Positions 42,763 through 61,996 are shown, numbered from the stretch's first letter. The stretch is 64,000 nucleotides of DNA from Urophycis tenuis (GCA_036785325.1 JAXIVH010000124.1:327501-391500), one strand, 5' to 3'. A program made the numbers and translations. The notes: generated from the letters alone by a model not told the origin.

Positions 42763-43850
42763 TCGGGATGGAGCACAAGCCCCACAAGCCCCCCTCACCC
42801 CACCCCCGCCTTCCCATGCTGTGTGCACGTCCGTGCCGACCGTTCGCGGTGTGTTTCCTCTGTGCCAGACAATAGGCTGGAGTCTGGGGCGGCCGTCTCA
42901 TCCAGCCACCGACAAACCTCACTGTGAAGAAGACCAAAAAAACAAAAAAACAAAAAAAACAAACGACAAACAAATCCCCAAACTCCTCCGCTGTCCGAAT
43001 GAACTCTGCCCCCCGGCGTCCGAAGACAAGTCAACCAAGTGGTTAGTTCCAGTGCCAGGCATAGTTATTTTGTACAACAAATCTCTTTTTGTGATGTATA
43101 TTAGGGCTAGGCTTATATTTAACTTGGAATGAAGACGACGCCTAGTTCTGTTTAGTTGTTGTTCATGGAGGTAATTTAAAAAAAAAAAAAAATCGACTGC
43201 CTTAAACATATGCAAGCTGTTGCCTAATGTATTGTTGATTGTGTCAGTGTTTCCTTACCTGTTATTTTTACTATTGTCCTTTTACCTTTTTCAGCTCGTC
43301 AGTGTCTTTAGTTTATTTTGATACTTGAATTTCATATTTGATCCCTGTCATGGTATTTAATGGGCCTAGTTCAGTTATTCCCCACATTGAACATTGTATT
43401 ACATAGGAAATGCATCCCTGCCATCATGTCCAGTGATCATCTTCATCTTTATTTACAAAGAGTCATCTGTACCAGTATCTGTGCCTGTATATTTACCCTC
43501 TTGATAGTGGAGAGGTGCACTTTACAGGAATATCAAATGTAAGATTTACAGGGTCCGTAATTTCTTCTCTCTTCTTATTGGAAAAACAACAAGACAACGG
43601 TTATGCTACATTGTCCTTTTGTGTAATTCTGGGGCAAGGCTAGCACACTGCCTCTTTTCCATGTGTATATTGTGTAACTTTTAAAGTAGTCTGGGAAACT
43701 GTGGCTATATCATGCTGGTTAGCAAATGTAGTAGTTAGTGTATATTGACTGATTTTTTCTTTTTTCAGGATAACTAACAACTTAGTGCACTCAAATAAAT
43801 GCAGCCGTTTATGCCTTTTGTGACTTTGTTGTGACAGTCATTTTATTTTT
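42763..43850 (+). other. PAK2 3' UTR
   Basis: No coding signal. AATAAA near 43,795 is followed by a GT-rich region. Confidence 0.7.
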
Positions 43851-44440
43851 GCCCTTCGTGATTCCAGTTGAAGAATCGGGTTTACAGTGGAAAAGGTTTA
43901 CTGCTGTGTTTTATTACAATTACAACAAATGGGACACGTCAGCATGTGTTGGTGATGTCGTTTTCATAACCTGTCATGCATGTATTGATTGTTGTTGAGT
44001 TGTTGATTTTATTGAAAGCTTTCTTGATGAAATCCTTAATGACCTAATCCTTAATGACTTGTTATTCAAATAAGTGGCAAGGCTAAGGAGGAGGTATTTG
44101 TAAGTCTTAAATTCCTCAGACCACTATGCACATACTTGTTGAATCCTAATCCGGATATTGGTGTATGTATGTTTTTTGGCTGACATATGTGGCTGACATA
44201 TTTCAAAATATGTTGGGTTGAATATTCAACTAATGGATAAAAAAAAGCGTCCGTTTTAAACTACCAAAACGTCATATGAATGCAGTGCATGTTACAGCCA
44301 GATGGCGGCGACGTTCTCACCTTTTTCTTAAAGAGTGAGGAGGAAGGACCTAACCGCAACCCGGAAGAAAAACAACGCATGCCGAACCACATGAGTCTGA
44401 GCCGAAACGTCCAGAACCGCTGGGCTTCGCACACTTGAAT
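43850..44440. other. Intergenic gap between PAK2 and RPP21
   Basis: Nothing beyond short repeats and the RPP21 promoter region is seen. Confidence 0.5.
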
Positions 44441-44449
44441 TGATTTGTC

Positions 44450-45408
44450 ATGGCAGGACACCTGAAAGACAAGGAGGCATACCAAAGACTGAACTTTCTG
44501 CATCAGGTGTGAAGCTAATCAGAATCATGTATTAGTAGTCCTGAAACACATGACCACCTGTTGCCTAATACAGTTCTTTCTTTTGCATAGGCTGCCCATT
44601 GTGTTCTATCGCAAAACGCCAGCAATGTAGAACTTGCTCGTTTTTACAGCTTTACCCAGAAGACGATCGCAAAACGTCTAGTTCTGAGACAGTGAGTAGG
44701 CACAGGCACAACACATTCACGCACACGGAGACAAGACGGGCTGTCTATGCCTTGTTGATGGCTGTTGATGTGATTACCTTAACCGTTGATTGCGTTGTTG
44801 ATTTATAATGACAACCAATATTGCAGGGACCCGTCAGTAAAGAGAACTCTGTGTAAGAGGTGCTGCTCATTGATTATCCCTGGTGTGACTGCTACATCAA
44901 GACAAAGAAGTAGGGCTTTCATTCGTAATCCAATAATCCAAACAATTCCATCTACAATATAAATAATGGACAATTTCAACGGAACACAGAAATCAGCTAA
45001 TGTATGGGTTATTAACTAATACTTTCTGTCTCTCCTCAGGAAAGAATAGAAAAACTCGATTTACCGTGATAAGGTGCCTCAGCTGTGGACAGACTAGAAA
45101 GTTTCTTAATAATCCAGAACATTGTTTGTGGGTTGACCAACCAGAAGCCCAGATGGAGAATCAGGTGCAGCCAGGTGAGTGATCGTATCTCATCTTCTCC
45201 ACAATGACAGCCTCTTTGGAGGTGGGCGTGCAATGACTGAACTAACTCACCAGATGAATGAAGCTGCTAACTTGAGTGCAATTTAACACAACTGTTTGCG
45301 CCCACAGATCCTAAACCGCCTGCCAAACAACTGCCAAAGGCCCCAAAGGTTGCTGCGTCCCAGCAGTCCAAATCCAACCAAGTCGTTCCTGCTGACGCTA
45401 AAACATGA
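44450..45408 (+). CDS. rpp21: RPP21, RNase P/MRP protein subunit (complete)
   Basis: Five exons: 44,450-44,506, 44,591-44,691, 44,827-44,909, 45,040-45,174 and 45,308-45,408, 477 nt, 158 aa (human 154). Rpp21 is the zinc-binding subunit of nuclear RNase P, which removes tRNA 5' leaders. The N-terminus MAGHLKDKEAYQRLNFLHQA and the stretch ARFYSFTQKTIAKRLVLRQD are conserved. Four Cys form the zinc site: LCKRCCSL and VIRCLSCGQ. The C-terminus is a variable Lys/Gln/Pro tail. The short exons and good splice sites support a functional gene. A poly(A) signal AATAAA is near 45,614. Confidence 0.95.
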
Positions 45409-45879
45409 AAGCATGACGATGTGACGATGTGAACTTTTTTTTTGTTGTACATATGGTTTATGAGTTGTCGATATGAATTGTATACTGTTGAACAATTTGC
45501 ACAGTGCATACTTTTGCATACTTGTGCATACTTTTGTTTTTATGCATTTTATGACCTGAGATGTCACATTATGAACTTCCCAATACTTTGTTTGTGGTGT
45601 GGAAATTCTAAGAAATAAAAGCATTGCTATGCTTTTGCTTCACGTTGAACTTCCTAGTTCCTTACCAATAGAAACAACCATTGCAACGCGCATCATTTTT
45701 TATTTTGCATAAATGTAGTCTAACAAATCGGGCTTTAGATTAAGATTTTCAATTAGATTTGAGATTAGTAGGCCTATAAACAATAGATCAGATTTATTTT
45801 GTGAGATAAACTTCTCTAAGACACAAGACACATTTCATCAGAATATTTAATGGTTTACATAATAAAACACAAGCTTCTT

Positions 45880-47120
45880 TCACTTCTTCTTTTTGTCTTC
45901 TTGTTCGCCCGAGGAATTGCCTTTGGGCACTCTGAATCTTGTTTTCTGGGAGTATAATAAATTCCTGGAGAAAACTCTTGGAATGTGGCCCATGTAGAGG
46001 AAAATCGCCATGCTCATACCTGGAGAGAAAACAGAGCATTGCCTTTTCCATACACACGTTTTTCCACTAGGTGGTATCACCAATATTAGCTTACAAGCTG
46101 CATTTGAGGTTGCTATGGTTAGGCCAGGTCGTGTTAGTGCTGTGCTGTACCGGTGAGGGGTCCCAGCCAGTAGACTGTTGCGTACTCCGTCAAGGTGAAC
46201 CCAGGGCAGTGGAAGGTTAGGCTGTAGGCCAGCGAGGGGTTCATGTAAGCTGAGGTATAACCACTGGCTGAAACGAAAAGAGAGCATATGTTAGGCAATT
46301 ATTATATTCTATTGTATTCTATTCAGCTGTTTTCCGAAACACCAATAAAAAACAACAACTGCGCTGCGCTATATTTATGAACGAGCAGGATTTGTGAATT
46401 ACATTTATTCATATTTCTTGTTGCTCTCCCTGTTTGACACTAGAACGAGATGAATGTGACTGCTTTTTACATAATATGTGTCAGCTTCGCAATTTGCATC
46501 CCATTGTGCGAGAAGCAGCGTGTACCTGCGTGGGACAGGAAAGTCAGGAGCACAGCAACAAGTGGGATCCGGATCAGAGCGGACCGGCGGCGCAGGCTCA
46601 GGTGCACCAAGTGGAACCCGAGCGCGCACACGCACTCCGTGAAGAACCCCTGGAGCACAGACACCTGGAGCGATGTGCTACACGAGCTCGCCATCAGGTT
46701 TTTGATCATGTGCATGTCCGTCAGCTCCAGGCCCCAGTAGTGCAGGGCCGCCAGCAGGCCCACATGCGCTCCCAGAAACTGCCCCGCCACGGCCAGCACG
46801 GTGGGCACGGGGGTCGCCTCCAGCGTCAGGAATCTCACCAGCGTCAGCGTGGGGTTGCCGGAGGCGTTGCCGCACGCCACACCGTGGGTCAACAGCACCA
46901 CAAACAAGATGGTGACGCACACGTCAGGACCCAGACCCCCGGCCCACTGCCCCACCTCCACGATGGTCTGCACCTCCAGCAAGCATGCGGCCAGCACGAA
47001 CGAGGCGGCCAACTCCAGTAGGAAGTCGAGGCGCGGCCAGCGCCTCAGAAGGACTCGGCTTGAGACGCCGAATGCCACTGTGGAAATGAAGTACCCCAGG
47101 GATGCATTGAGTCCAGACAT
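45880..47120 (-). CDS. aqp12: AQP12, superaquaporin (complete)
   Basis: Three exons: 47,120-46,526, 46,267-46,151 and 46,019-45,880, 852 nt, 283 aa (human AQP12 295). AQP12 is an intracellular aquaporin of the AQP11/12 class, in mammals expressed in pancreatic acinar cells. Six hydrophobic segments are visible. The first pore motif is NPT (GNASGNPTLTLVRFLTLEAT) and the second is NPS (SAYMNPSLAYSLTF), both departing from NPA; the first is usual for the class. The tail is basic (RNLLYSQKTRFRVPKGNSSG then EDKKKK). The MSGLNASLGYF start matches the family N-terminus. Confidence 0.92.
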
Positions 47121-47129
47121 GTTGCAGGG

Positions 47130-47720
47130 TAGCTCCTATCTTGCCACAACACTGAGGGTAGTGGTGAGGGTTGGAAGACTTGGGGGGTGTGGTGGGAATG
47201 GTGTGCTGACTGTTCGACAACGTGGCAAATAGAGAGATCCCTGGCTTATCGGAGTAATGTCAGCTTTTTTGTCCCTGCACGACCACCTGCCAAAATACAC
47301 ATGGTACCTGTCAAGGTTATGTCAGCATGGCCTCGCTTTGAATGAATGTGCCCTATCGTGAGTGCACTTTAGGCTAGGCCCATAATCGGCACGGCCTCCA
47401 CCAGTTATGTAGAATATATTGGTACAATGCAAATCCTTGTATCTTGTAAAAAATTTTCTTCGGAAGGCCTTGCGTTTTTGGACAGTTTGTAAACGATTCC
47501 ATCTGGTCTTGGGGATGGGATCCACCCTGGATGGGACCCACCCGTGCGTGGCTCTATGCGGTCGCGGTTACCAGCGAAATGTCCGGAAGAAATGCCTATT
47601 GGTGTCTCCCTATGACAAGAATGTGACTGGATTGTCACGTCAACCGTAAATAAATCATAGCCTATCCGCCGCAGGGATTGGCTTTAATAATGTCTGGCCT
47701 TCATACAAAGAGTACTCCCC
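47130..47720. other. Region between AQP12 and the C1orf141-like gene
   Basis: Holds the AQP12 promoter on the minus side and the promoter of the next gene on the plus side. No other gene is seen. Confidence 0.5.
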
Positions 47721-47724
47721 AACC

Positions 47725-50629
47725 ATGTTTACCCAACACCCCCTTGACGCACGCAACCGATTGCGCGCCGCTGAGCCTGGAGACGCAGAACAAGAAGAGA
47801 CGCAACTAACAGAGAGGTCAGTTCTGCTGCTATGGCAACACAGACATTACTGCAGAGGTAAGTCGTCTTATCGATGTGTCCCGAGAACGGGAGCTGGACC
47901 ACAAACTGTACAAATTGATATGTATTTAGCTGAAATATGAGTGATTGTTATTACTGATCCATATTATTGCTGCCTTTCAAACAAAAATGTAAAACTTATC
48001 AACTTTGTTTGGCAGCAGCCTCGCAGCGAGGGGACGCGTCGCGTCATGAATGTGCATTGTAAAAAAAAATATATATATATTAAACCCAAATAGTTAATTA
48101 ATATTGATTGAATAGTAGACTATATCTGTTTTTTTCTCCGGTTATTATATGATTGCATTGTCTTCCTCCTAGCAACCAGGATAATCCGATCTGTTGCGAG
48201 ATGGCATAACGAGTCGGCTCCCGATTCTCTTCGGGTCACCATGCTAAAGGTGCCCTGGAATAACATGCACAGGTAATGGAAATGGAGAAGAAAAAACACC
48301 AAATCACCCCGAGGCAAAACAACCCTAATAAAACTAACTAACTAACTAACTAACTAAAAAGTGCAAGATGCAGATGTGTGCTTGTTGGCTGGCTCTTTGT
48401 TAAACAAACCAGCCATTGATACCTGGTTTTCCACAGTGCCAAATGAATCACAATCTTCATACATTTTTTAATCCTATGACATATACTGTAAGTAAAAAAC
48501 CTCCTACCTTGTCGTTCTTCTGTTGAACCACCGTTGGTCTGGTGAAGATAAAGTAATAAGGTATGGCGTGTTTTTGTTGTTGTTGAAAACACCTGTTTAC
48601 CTCACTTTACATTAGGTCATCTCCCACAAATGGACCTTATTATATGGCCAAAGTAACAGTCTGTCCTTTTGCCAGTCCTGAAGAACTTGCCTTGACCACT
48701 GTTCCGTGCAAAGGTGGGCTATCTCAATGTACTCGAGATAATATTTGAACGCCCCCCCAATTCTTTATTTTAGATTTCAAGATACAAATATTCATTAAAT
48801 CATATTGGTGAAAAATATTATTAAAAATATTATTTGTCATAACTGTTAGCAACAGTCTGGGAAAACTAAATTCAGCGTAGCATATCTGTTACTCCCGGTA
48901 CCTTGAACGGACTGCAACCACCCCTCATAAAGCCCTGAAACCTGGCAGGACTCTTTATCTATTATTCACCGCCCCGCCAGCTTAGCTTTCCTTTTCATCC
49001 AGGCAGTGTATTTATATTTCTGCTTATTCTAGGTGTACGTTATTCAAAAGCAAAACAAGAGGTTTCTGCTGTTAAATAGTCCCATGGCTTAACTCAGTTC
49101 ATTGTTTCTGTTTGTACAGAGAGAGGGAAGGATGTCCAGGGATTCAAGGTTGTCAGCTCAACGAGGACAAGTAAACACCCCCATCACAGACGAGTGTGGT
49201 CAGCGAAGGTACAACGGAAACAAAAGCCCTTCAAATGTGCACACAAACCGACACAAATGTAATATAATTATAATTGTGAAGACATAGAGCCAGCAATGAA
49301 GTGGAAAACTAATCATCTTGAACACATACCCTCAGGAAGTCTATAATGACGTAATCTCCTAATGCATGCATAGAAACTCTGGCAGAGTTGGTTGGTTTGA
49401 TCTGGACATGTTGGTTTGATCACTTGTAATGGCTTATGTATAGATAATGCTTGTGCATGTGCCTATGTTGGACCATGATGGTGCTGCTTCAGGGTGGATT
49501 CTTTTTTTCCAAGAAAGAAAAGCTTCTTTCTCAGAGACTGAGTGCAGACGGCAGCAGGGCCATCCTGGCAGAGAGCCTCACCCACGAAGACACATCCAGC
49601 TGGTCTGGGTCCTTGTCCTCTCCACCCACACCCTTTGAGGCATTCACAGGTAACGCTGCATACTCAGGTAACTCACTACATTTACAGGAAACACACTGTA
49701 TTCACACTGTATTCACAGGTAAAACACTGTGTCCACAGGTAACACACTGTATTCACACTGTGTTCACAGGTAAAACACTGTATTCACACTGTGTTCACAG
49801 GTAAAACACTGTATTCACACTGTGTTCACAGGTAAAACACTGTATTCACAGGTAAAACACTGTGTTCACAGGTAACACACTGTATTCATAGGTAAAACAC
49901 TGTGTTCACAAGTAACACACTACATTTACAGGTAACACTGTATTCACACTGTGTTCACAGGTAACACACTGTATTTACACTGTGTTCACAGCACTGTATT
50001 CATACTGTATTTACAGGTAACACACTACATTCACACTGTATTTACAGGTAACACACTACATTCACACTGTATTCCACAAGGAACACACTACATTTACAGG
50101 TAACACACTGTATTCACACTGTGTTCACAGGTAACACACTGCATTTACAGGTAACACACTGTATTCACACTGTGTTCACAGGTAACACACTGCATTTACA
50201 GGTAACACACTACATTCACTGTTAAGACCGTTATTCACAATCTAATAGGCGACCTTTGCAGTGAAGTGCCTCCACAGGTGTCACACAAGCCACACAGAAA
50301 ACACACTTACTTTACCCACCACCTTCACAGGTAACACAACACGAGGTCGTTAAAAAAACATCCCCGGGGATCACCCTCACGCAGGCAACAGAGCGGAAGC
50401 AATTAACACCTCCGGTGTGAACGGCGTGCCGTCTGTCATTTGTCCGTGCAGAGGAAGACGAGCAGCCCTATTCCCTGTCAGCATCTCTGGGGAAGTTGGT
50501 CCGCCAGCAGCTACATCAGGGCAACGTGGTGCGCGTGGGCAGCCACCGCTCCAGGAGGCGAGTCAACCGGCTGGGTGTAGAAAGTTTGCCCATTTGAATC
50601 GCTGCCCTGTTCCCCTGCTGGAAATGTGC

Positions 50630-50672
<43 letters not shown>

Positions 50673-52232
50673 GGACAAAGAGCCTCTGGTGACGACAAGC
50701 CACGCGGAGGGTGCGTGTGCCAGAGGAGCCCCTGCCATGGAGGAGTTGGCTCCTCTCTGCTTTCAGGATGAACTGCAGAGACGTGACGCAAAGATAGTCA
50801 CACCGAGGGCCCGCTCTGCTTACAGCCCGCTCCCTGTGAGTCCCACTGAGGGCTTGAAAAGCCTCAAGTCGGCTATTTCATCATTTCAACGGCTAATTCT
50901 TCCCAGCATTGACCTAATGGGGCGGCGGTAGCTCAGTGGGTAGGAGCGGGTGGACAGAGCGGGTTGTCCGCTAACCGTAGGGTTGGCGTTTCCATCCCCT
51001 CAATCCCCCACCTCCTCCAACTGTCTACATGTCGAACCCCACACACATGTACTGATTGTAAGTCGCTTCGGACAAAAGCGTCTGCTAAAATGCCCCCTTT
51101 ACCCTGATGTGTTAATAGTTTCACTTTTCTAACAAATGTCTCACGGGTGTCCCTGTCCAATCCACAGATCGTCAGCGAGACGTATCCCGTGTTGAGCAGC
51201 GGCGAGGAATACAAACACACCTTGTTCGGCTCCTCTGGCTTCCACACACTGAGCCGCTCTCAGCCCGCGCCCCCGGCCGAGCGGAGGACGGTCCTCTCCG
51301 CCATCGTGCGCATCACAGACTCACTGGAGGCCAGGGCCGTGGAGAGGAAGAGGAGCCAGGGGGGGAGAGGGAGACGCCCGGCGCCCATCGAGGCATGGCA
51401 GCGGGGGGCCGTCAGCCCGGGGGCCGTCAGCCCGGGGGCCGTCACTCCGGCGGCGCCAGTGGCGGGCGCCGCCCGGCTCAGGGTGCTCTCGGCGGACGGG
51501 AGGACCGTCGCCATGGACACGGCCGCGGGAGAGCTGTGCGTGCGCGGCGAGAACGCACCGGCGTTCCCGATCGCCACGCCGCCGCCGCCGAAAGGTGGGT
51601 CGGCCAAAGGGGTGGCGGAGGGGTGGCGCGTGCATGCGACCGGCCCCTCGACGGCGTGCCGGGCACAGCGTGGCGGGGAGGGTCCCCAAGCCGCGGGCCG
51701 CGGGCTGGCGGGGCCGCTGTGGCCGGAAGAAACGACGCAACTGTCGCTTGGTCCGGCCAAGAGGTGCTCCAGTCAACACACGAACGCTGTTCGCAGAGCA
51801 CTCGACGCCGGCCAGTGTAACAAAAGGATATATCAGTTAATTTCAAAGTCTGTCCAGACGGATGGGAAGCGATGTGGCGCCGCCAAGCTAACGCCCAAAA
51901 AAGACGAGGGTGTCTCGGAGACAAGAACATTTCGGAATGTCATGTTATCGCCGAATGTCAGAGGTATTGAAGTATGTGGAGTCAAGTTCTCCCGTACTCG
52001 ACAAAACAGCCGGAATGCCCAACATAAATATGCATCAAATCCACCGCCCTCTCAGTCTTCAGTCTGTCACACTGAGACCCAGTGCAAACAGCATGAACAA
52101 CAGCCTGAAGAGGAAACCAAATCACATTTTGTGTCAGTCAACCAACAGCCACATTGTTGTTTCACAACAGTAAATCCCTCTTTCGACCAAGAACAAGCCA
52201 TTAATATCCCAACCGCGCAACATTTAAACTGA
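47725..52232 (+). CDS. C1orf141-like protein of unknown function
   Basis: Eight exons: 47,725-47,857, 48,173-48,272, 48,616-48,713, 49,120-49,208, 49,493-49,649, 50,452-50,557, 50,673-50,835 and 51,168-52,232, 1911 nt, 636 aa, all phases compatible. The sequence is largely disordered. Landmarks are LLLWQHRHYCRATRIIRSVA (basic helix), KVTVCPFASPEELALTTVPC, GGFFFSKKEKLLSQRLSADG, LAPLCFQDELQRRDAKIV and YPVLSSGEEYKHTLFGSSGF. The last two resemble my memory of human C1orf141, which also lies beside SLC35D1. No catalytic motif is seen. Intron 6 needs a GC donor (AG/GCGAGT) to keep the frame. The last exon is GC-rich with a PGAVSPGAV repeat and may evolve fast. Confidence 0.65.
49640..50335. repeat. 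Minisatellite built from a splice-donor sequence
   Basis: Many copies of variable units around TTCACAGGTAACACACTGTA and CACTGTGTTCACAGGTAA fill the start of intron 5 of the C1orf141-like gene. The exon ends GAGGCATTCACAG/GTAACG, so nearly every unit repeats the CACAG/GTAA donor. Units are 18-45 bp and not in a fixed register. Confidence 0.9.
50917..51105 (+). mobile_element. tRNA-derived SINE in the C1orf141-like gene
   Basis: The head GGCGGTAGCTCAGTGGGTAG (A box) and the tail GTAAGTCGCTTCGGACAAAA plus GCGTCTGCTAAAATG match the antisense copy at 32,370-32,556. Located in the last intron. Confidence 0.9.
51405..51450 (+). repeat. 15-bp coding repeat
   Basis: GTCAGCCCGGGGGCC is repeated about three times in the last exon, giving PGAVSPGAVSPGAVTP. 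Confidence 0.9.
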
Positions 52233-52586
52233 CATCAACTGATGTCTGATTGTACCTTCAAATGCATTGCTTCCTTTTAAATAGCCTACCCATGGTTATA
52301 AAGGCTGGGATATAACATTGATGCATGTGCGTGTGTTTGGTTCAATAAACAATAAAACATATTTGTCATGCAGTCTTATGTGTGTAGGCAAAAAAATCAT
52401 TGCACATCTTAAGCAAATTAGTGGAGCGAGAAGATGCGCTGCTTTCAACCACAATAAGCAGAAGTCTAGATTAATTGCAGGCAGGGCGGAAGTAGCGAGA
52501 CGTCACCCGGCCGTAGTACGTAGCGACGCGTTCAGTGATGGCAGGGACAGAAGAGTAGCGGAGGTAGGGATGAATGTATGTCGGGG

Positions 52587-57738
<5,152 letters not shown>

Positions 57739-57753
57739 CAAGAGACACTGGAT

Positions 57754-57760
57754 ACACACA

Positions 57761-57801
<41 letters not shown>
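57754..57801. repeat. (AC)n microsatellite before the 239-bp block
   Basis: About 48 bp of AC with one interruption, starting 15 bp after the SLC35D1 stop codon. Confidence 0.95.
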
Positions 57802-57803
<2 letters not shown>

Positions 57804-58040
57804 TCAGGAGAGGCTTTTTATTAGACTTTTTTATTTTTGAATTTCTTGATACGGTTCTGTATTTATTGAGTACTTCCTTCCAGGTACTTAGAAATGTGGT
57901 GTCATGACTAGTTTAAAAAAACAAGGCCTGGCAGCCATTACTCTGCCCTCTGCAGGCTGCATAGATTACACAAAGCAACTGGGAGTAATGGGAGGTCTGG
58001 AGCCTTCTAGAGCCTTCCTCAACCTGAACCTTGTCCAGTC
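57802..58040. repeat. 239-bp block, second copy, in the SLC35D1 3' UTR
   Basis: Same length as 42,319-42,557 and apparently more than 99% identical to it. Flanks differ right after CCAGTC. Confidence 0.95.
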
Positions 58041-59120
58041 TTCTTGTTTCCCTTTCTAAACAGTATTTATTTTTGATGGCGTTTTTTTTTTTTTGTATTG
58101 TTCCGGGCTAGTGTGTTGAACGTGGTTGCATAAAGGGACATTTCAAACTACTCTGCTATGTTTACAATACAACGATGTCAATGGAGCGGACATTCATGGA
58201 CTCGTTAGACCAACGGAAACTGTTCAAGTTGAACTGAAAGAAATATTCCTGAGGACAGGAGCGATCTGCTGGATCATTTTAGTTTTAAATGTAGGTGTTT
58301 ATAGGTGTACGTCCTGTAAATTGTCAAGTCTTTTCATTTAAAGACACAATCCTTCCTTTGCTGATATAGTATAGCTCACTGACTAGCATCAGTAGCTGGT
58401 TGCTAGACATTTGACAAAATCTATGCCTTTTAAAGCAGAACAACAAGATCCCGTCATCATTGGCTGGATTCTCTTGCTTCTAAACTTTAGCGATTTTTGT
58501 TTTTTTATTTAATTTTATTTTGTACACGTTCTGTTTAACAGACAGTGAGTACTTCACCAAATGGTGTTTTTAGGCTTTTAATATCCAATTCAAAAGTTAG
58601 GATTGTGACTTTAAATGTTTTTTTAGGATTCCTTCGGTAGGGATAAGCTCTTTCTATGCGTTTACATTGTGTGTCGAGTATTATGGAGCGATTGTTATGG
58701 ATTCTCTCACCGGCTGTTTCGGGTTTCCCTTATGTTGAGATGACAACGTTTGTGTCTCTTTATCGGAGCCTTTGCTGTTTGTTTTTTTAACTGCACTTTT
58801 AAGTGTATTTGGGAAAGGTAAAGCTGTATTGCTTAATTTATACGAAATATCAGTTTTCTGAATTTTCAAAGTGTTACTGTTTTTTAAAAGGTCAGAGTGA
58901 AAACTGTTGTCAACATTTTACAAATGCCATACATGATTCAGGACATAACTGAATGAGTGTACTTTGTATTATTATTTTTTTTACATTTCTTTTTTTTTTT
59001 TTTTTTTAAAGATACTCTTGTTATTGACACTGTTCTCTTGCACATTAACTATGGACTTGAGGCTTGAACATGAGAAGCTAAGATAATTTTTACTTAATAA
59101 AATGTTTAACCTGAAAACAA
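58041..59120 (+). other. SLC35D1 3' UTR
   Basis: No coding signal. AATAAA near 59,096 is a likely end of the transcript. Confidence 0.65.
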
Positions 59121-59381
59121 TGTGCTGCTGTGGATTGGCACTGCAATGTGTCTGTTGTGGTAAAAACATTTCATTTTAGAACAAGTTTACAATTATCTGT
59201 TGACACGATCAACACCGTTCTATGAACGCCCACATTGTGTTATGTCATTATTGAATGAATATTATTACATAAATTCATCGCTCTTTAGAATGATTTTGGT
59301 TTCATTATCGATAATGTCCTTTGGATTATTGTGAAACATTTCCAAACCAAGAGGGAACCATAGTGCTCATTGTGTGCACAG

Positions 59382-60330
59382 ACCCCCTGTGTCTGTCTGT
59401 CATAGACTGAGAGTAAACAAAGCACAGACCCCCTGTGTCTGTCTCATAGACTGAGAGTAAACAAAGCACAGACCCCCTGTGTCTGTCTGTCATAGACTGA
59501 GAGGAAACAAAGCACAGACCCCCTGTGTCTGTCTGTCATAGACTGAGAGTAAACAAAGCACAGACCCCCTGTGTCTGTCTCATAGACTGAGAGTAAACAA
59601 AGCACAAACCCCCTTTGTCTGTCTGTCATAGACTGAGAATAAACAAAGCACAGACCCCCTGTGTCTGTCTGTCATAGACTGAGAGTAAACAAAGCACAGA
59701 CCTCCTGTGTCCCTGTCATAGACTGAGAGTAAACAAAGCACAGACCCCCTGTGTCTGTCTGTCATAGACTGAGAATAAACAAAGCACAGACCCCCTGTGT
59801 CTGTCTGTCATAGACTGAGAGTAAACAAAGCACAGACCTCCTGTGTCCCTGTCATAGACTGAGAATAAACAAAGCACAGACCCCCTGTGTCTGTCTGTCA
59901 TAGACTGAGAGTAAACAAAGCACAGACCCCCTGTGTCTGTCTGTCATAGACAGAGTAAACAAAGCACAGACCTCCTGTGTCCCTGTCATAGACTGAGTAA
60001 ACAAAGCACAGACCCCCTGAGTCTGTCTGTCATAGACTGAGTAAACAAAGCACAGATCCCCTTTGTCTGTCATAGACTGAGAGTAAACAAAGCACAAACC
60101 CCCTGTGTCTGTCTGTCATAGACAGAGGAAACAAAGCACAGACCTCCTGTGTCCCTGTCATAGACTGGGAATAAACAAAGCACAGACCTCCTGTGTCCCT
60201 GTCATAGACTGAGAGGAAACAAAGCACAGACCTCCTGTGTCCCTGTCATAGACTGAGAATAAACAAAGCACAGACCCCCTGAGTCTGTCTGTCATAGATT
60301 GAGCCACAGACAGAGTAAACAAAGCACCCA
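59382..60330. repeat. 46-bp minisatellite, about 20 copies
   Basis: The unit contains CAGACCCCCTGTGTCTGTCT, then GTCATAGACTGAGAGTAAAC and AAAGCA. Two main variants alternate: CCCCCTGTGTCTGTCTGT and CCTCCTGTGTCCCTGT. It lies between SLC35D1 and the TMEM205-like gene, which converge here. The open frames in it are an effect of the repeat. Confidence 0.95.
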
Positions 60331-60339
60331 CTTTATTCA

Positions 60340-61990
<1,651 letters not shown>

Positions 61991-61996
61991 CGCCTC

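Noticed and set aside
46434..47021. 195-aa plus-strand frame opposite AQP12
   Set aside because: Shadow of AQP12 exon 1, which is GC-rich and has clear membrane segments on the minus strand.
50921..50990. tRNA gene
   Set aside because: The tRNA-like head is diverged and continues into a SINE tail.
51260..51930. Several long frames on both strands in the GC-rich last exon of the C1orf141-like gene
   Set aside because: High GC suppresses stop codons; only the plus-strand frame continues in phase from the upstream exons.
59382..60330. Open frames reading MTDRHRGSVLCL repeatedly, and a CRISPR-like look
   Set aside because: The 46-bp unit is not a multiple of three and has no spacers; it is a minisatellite.
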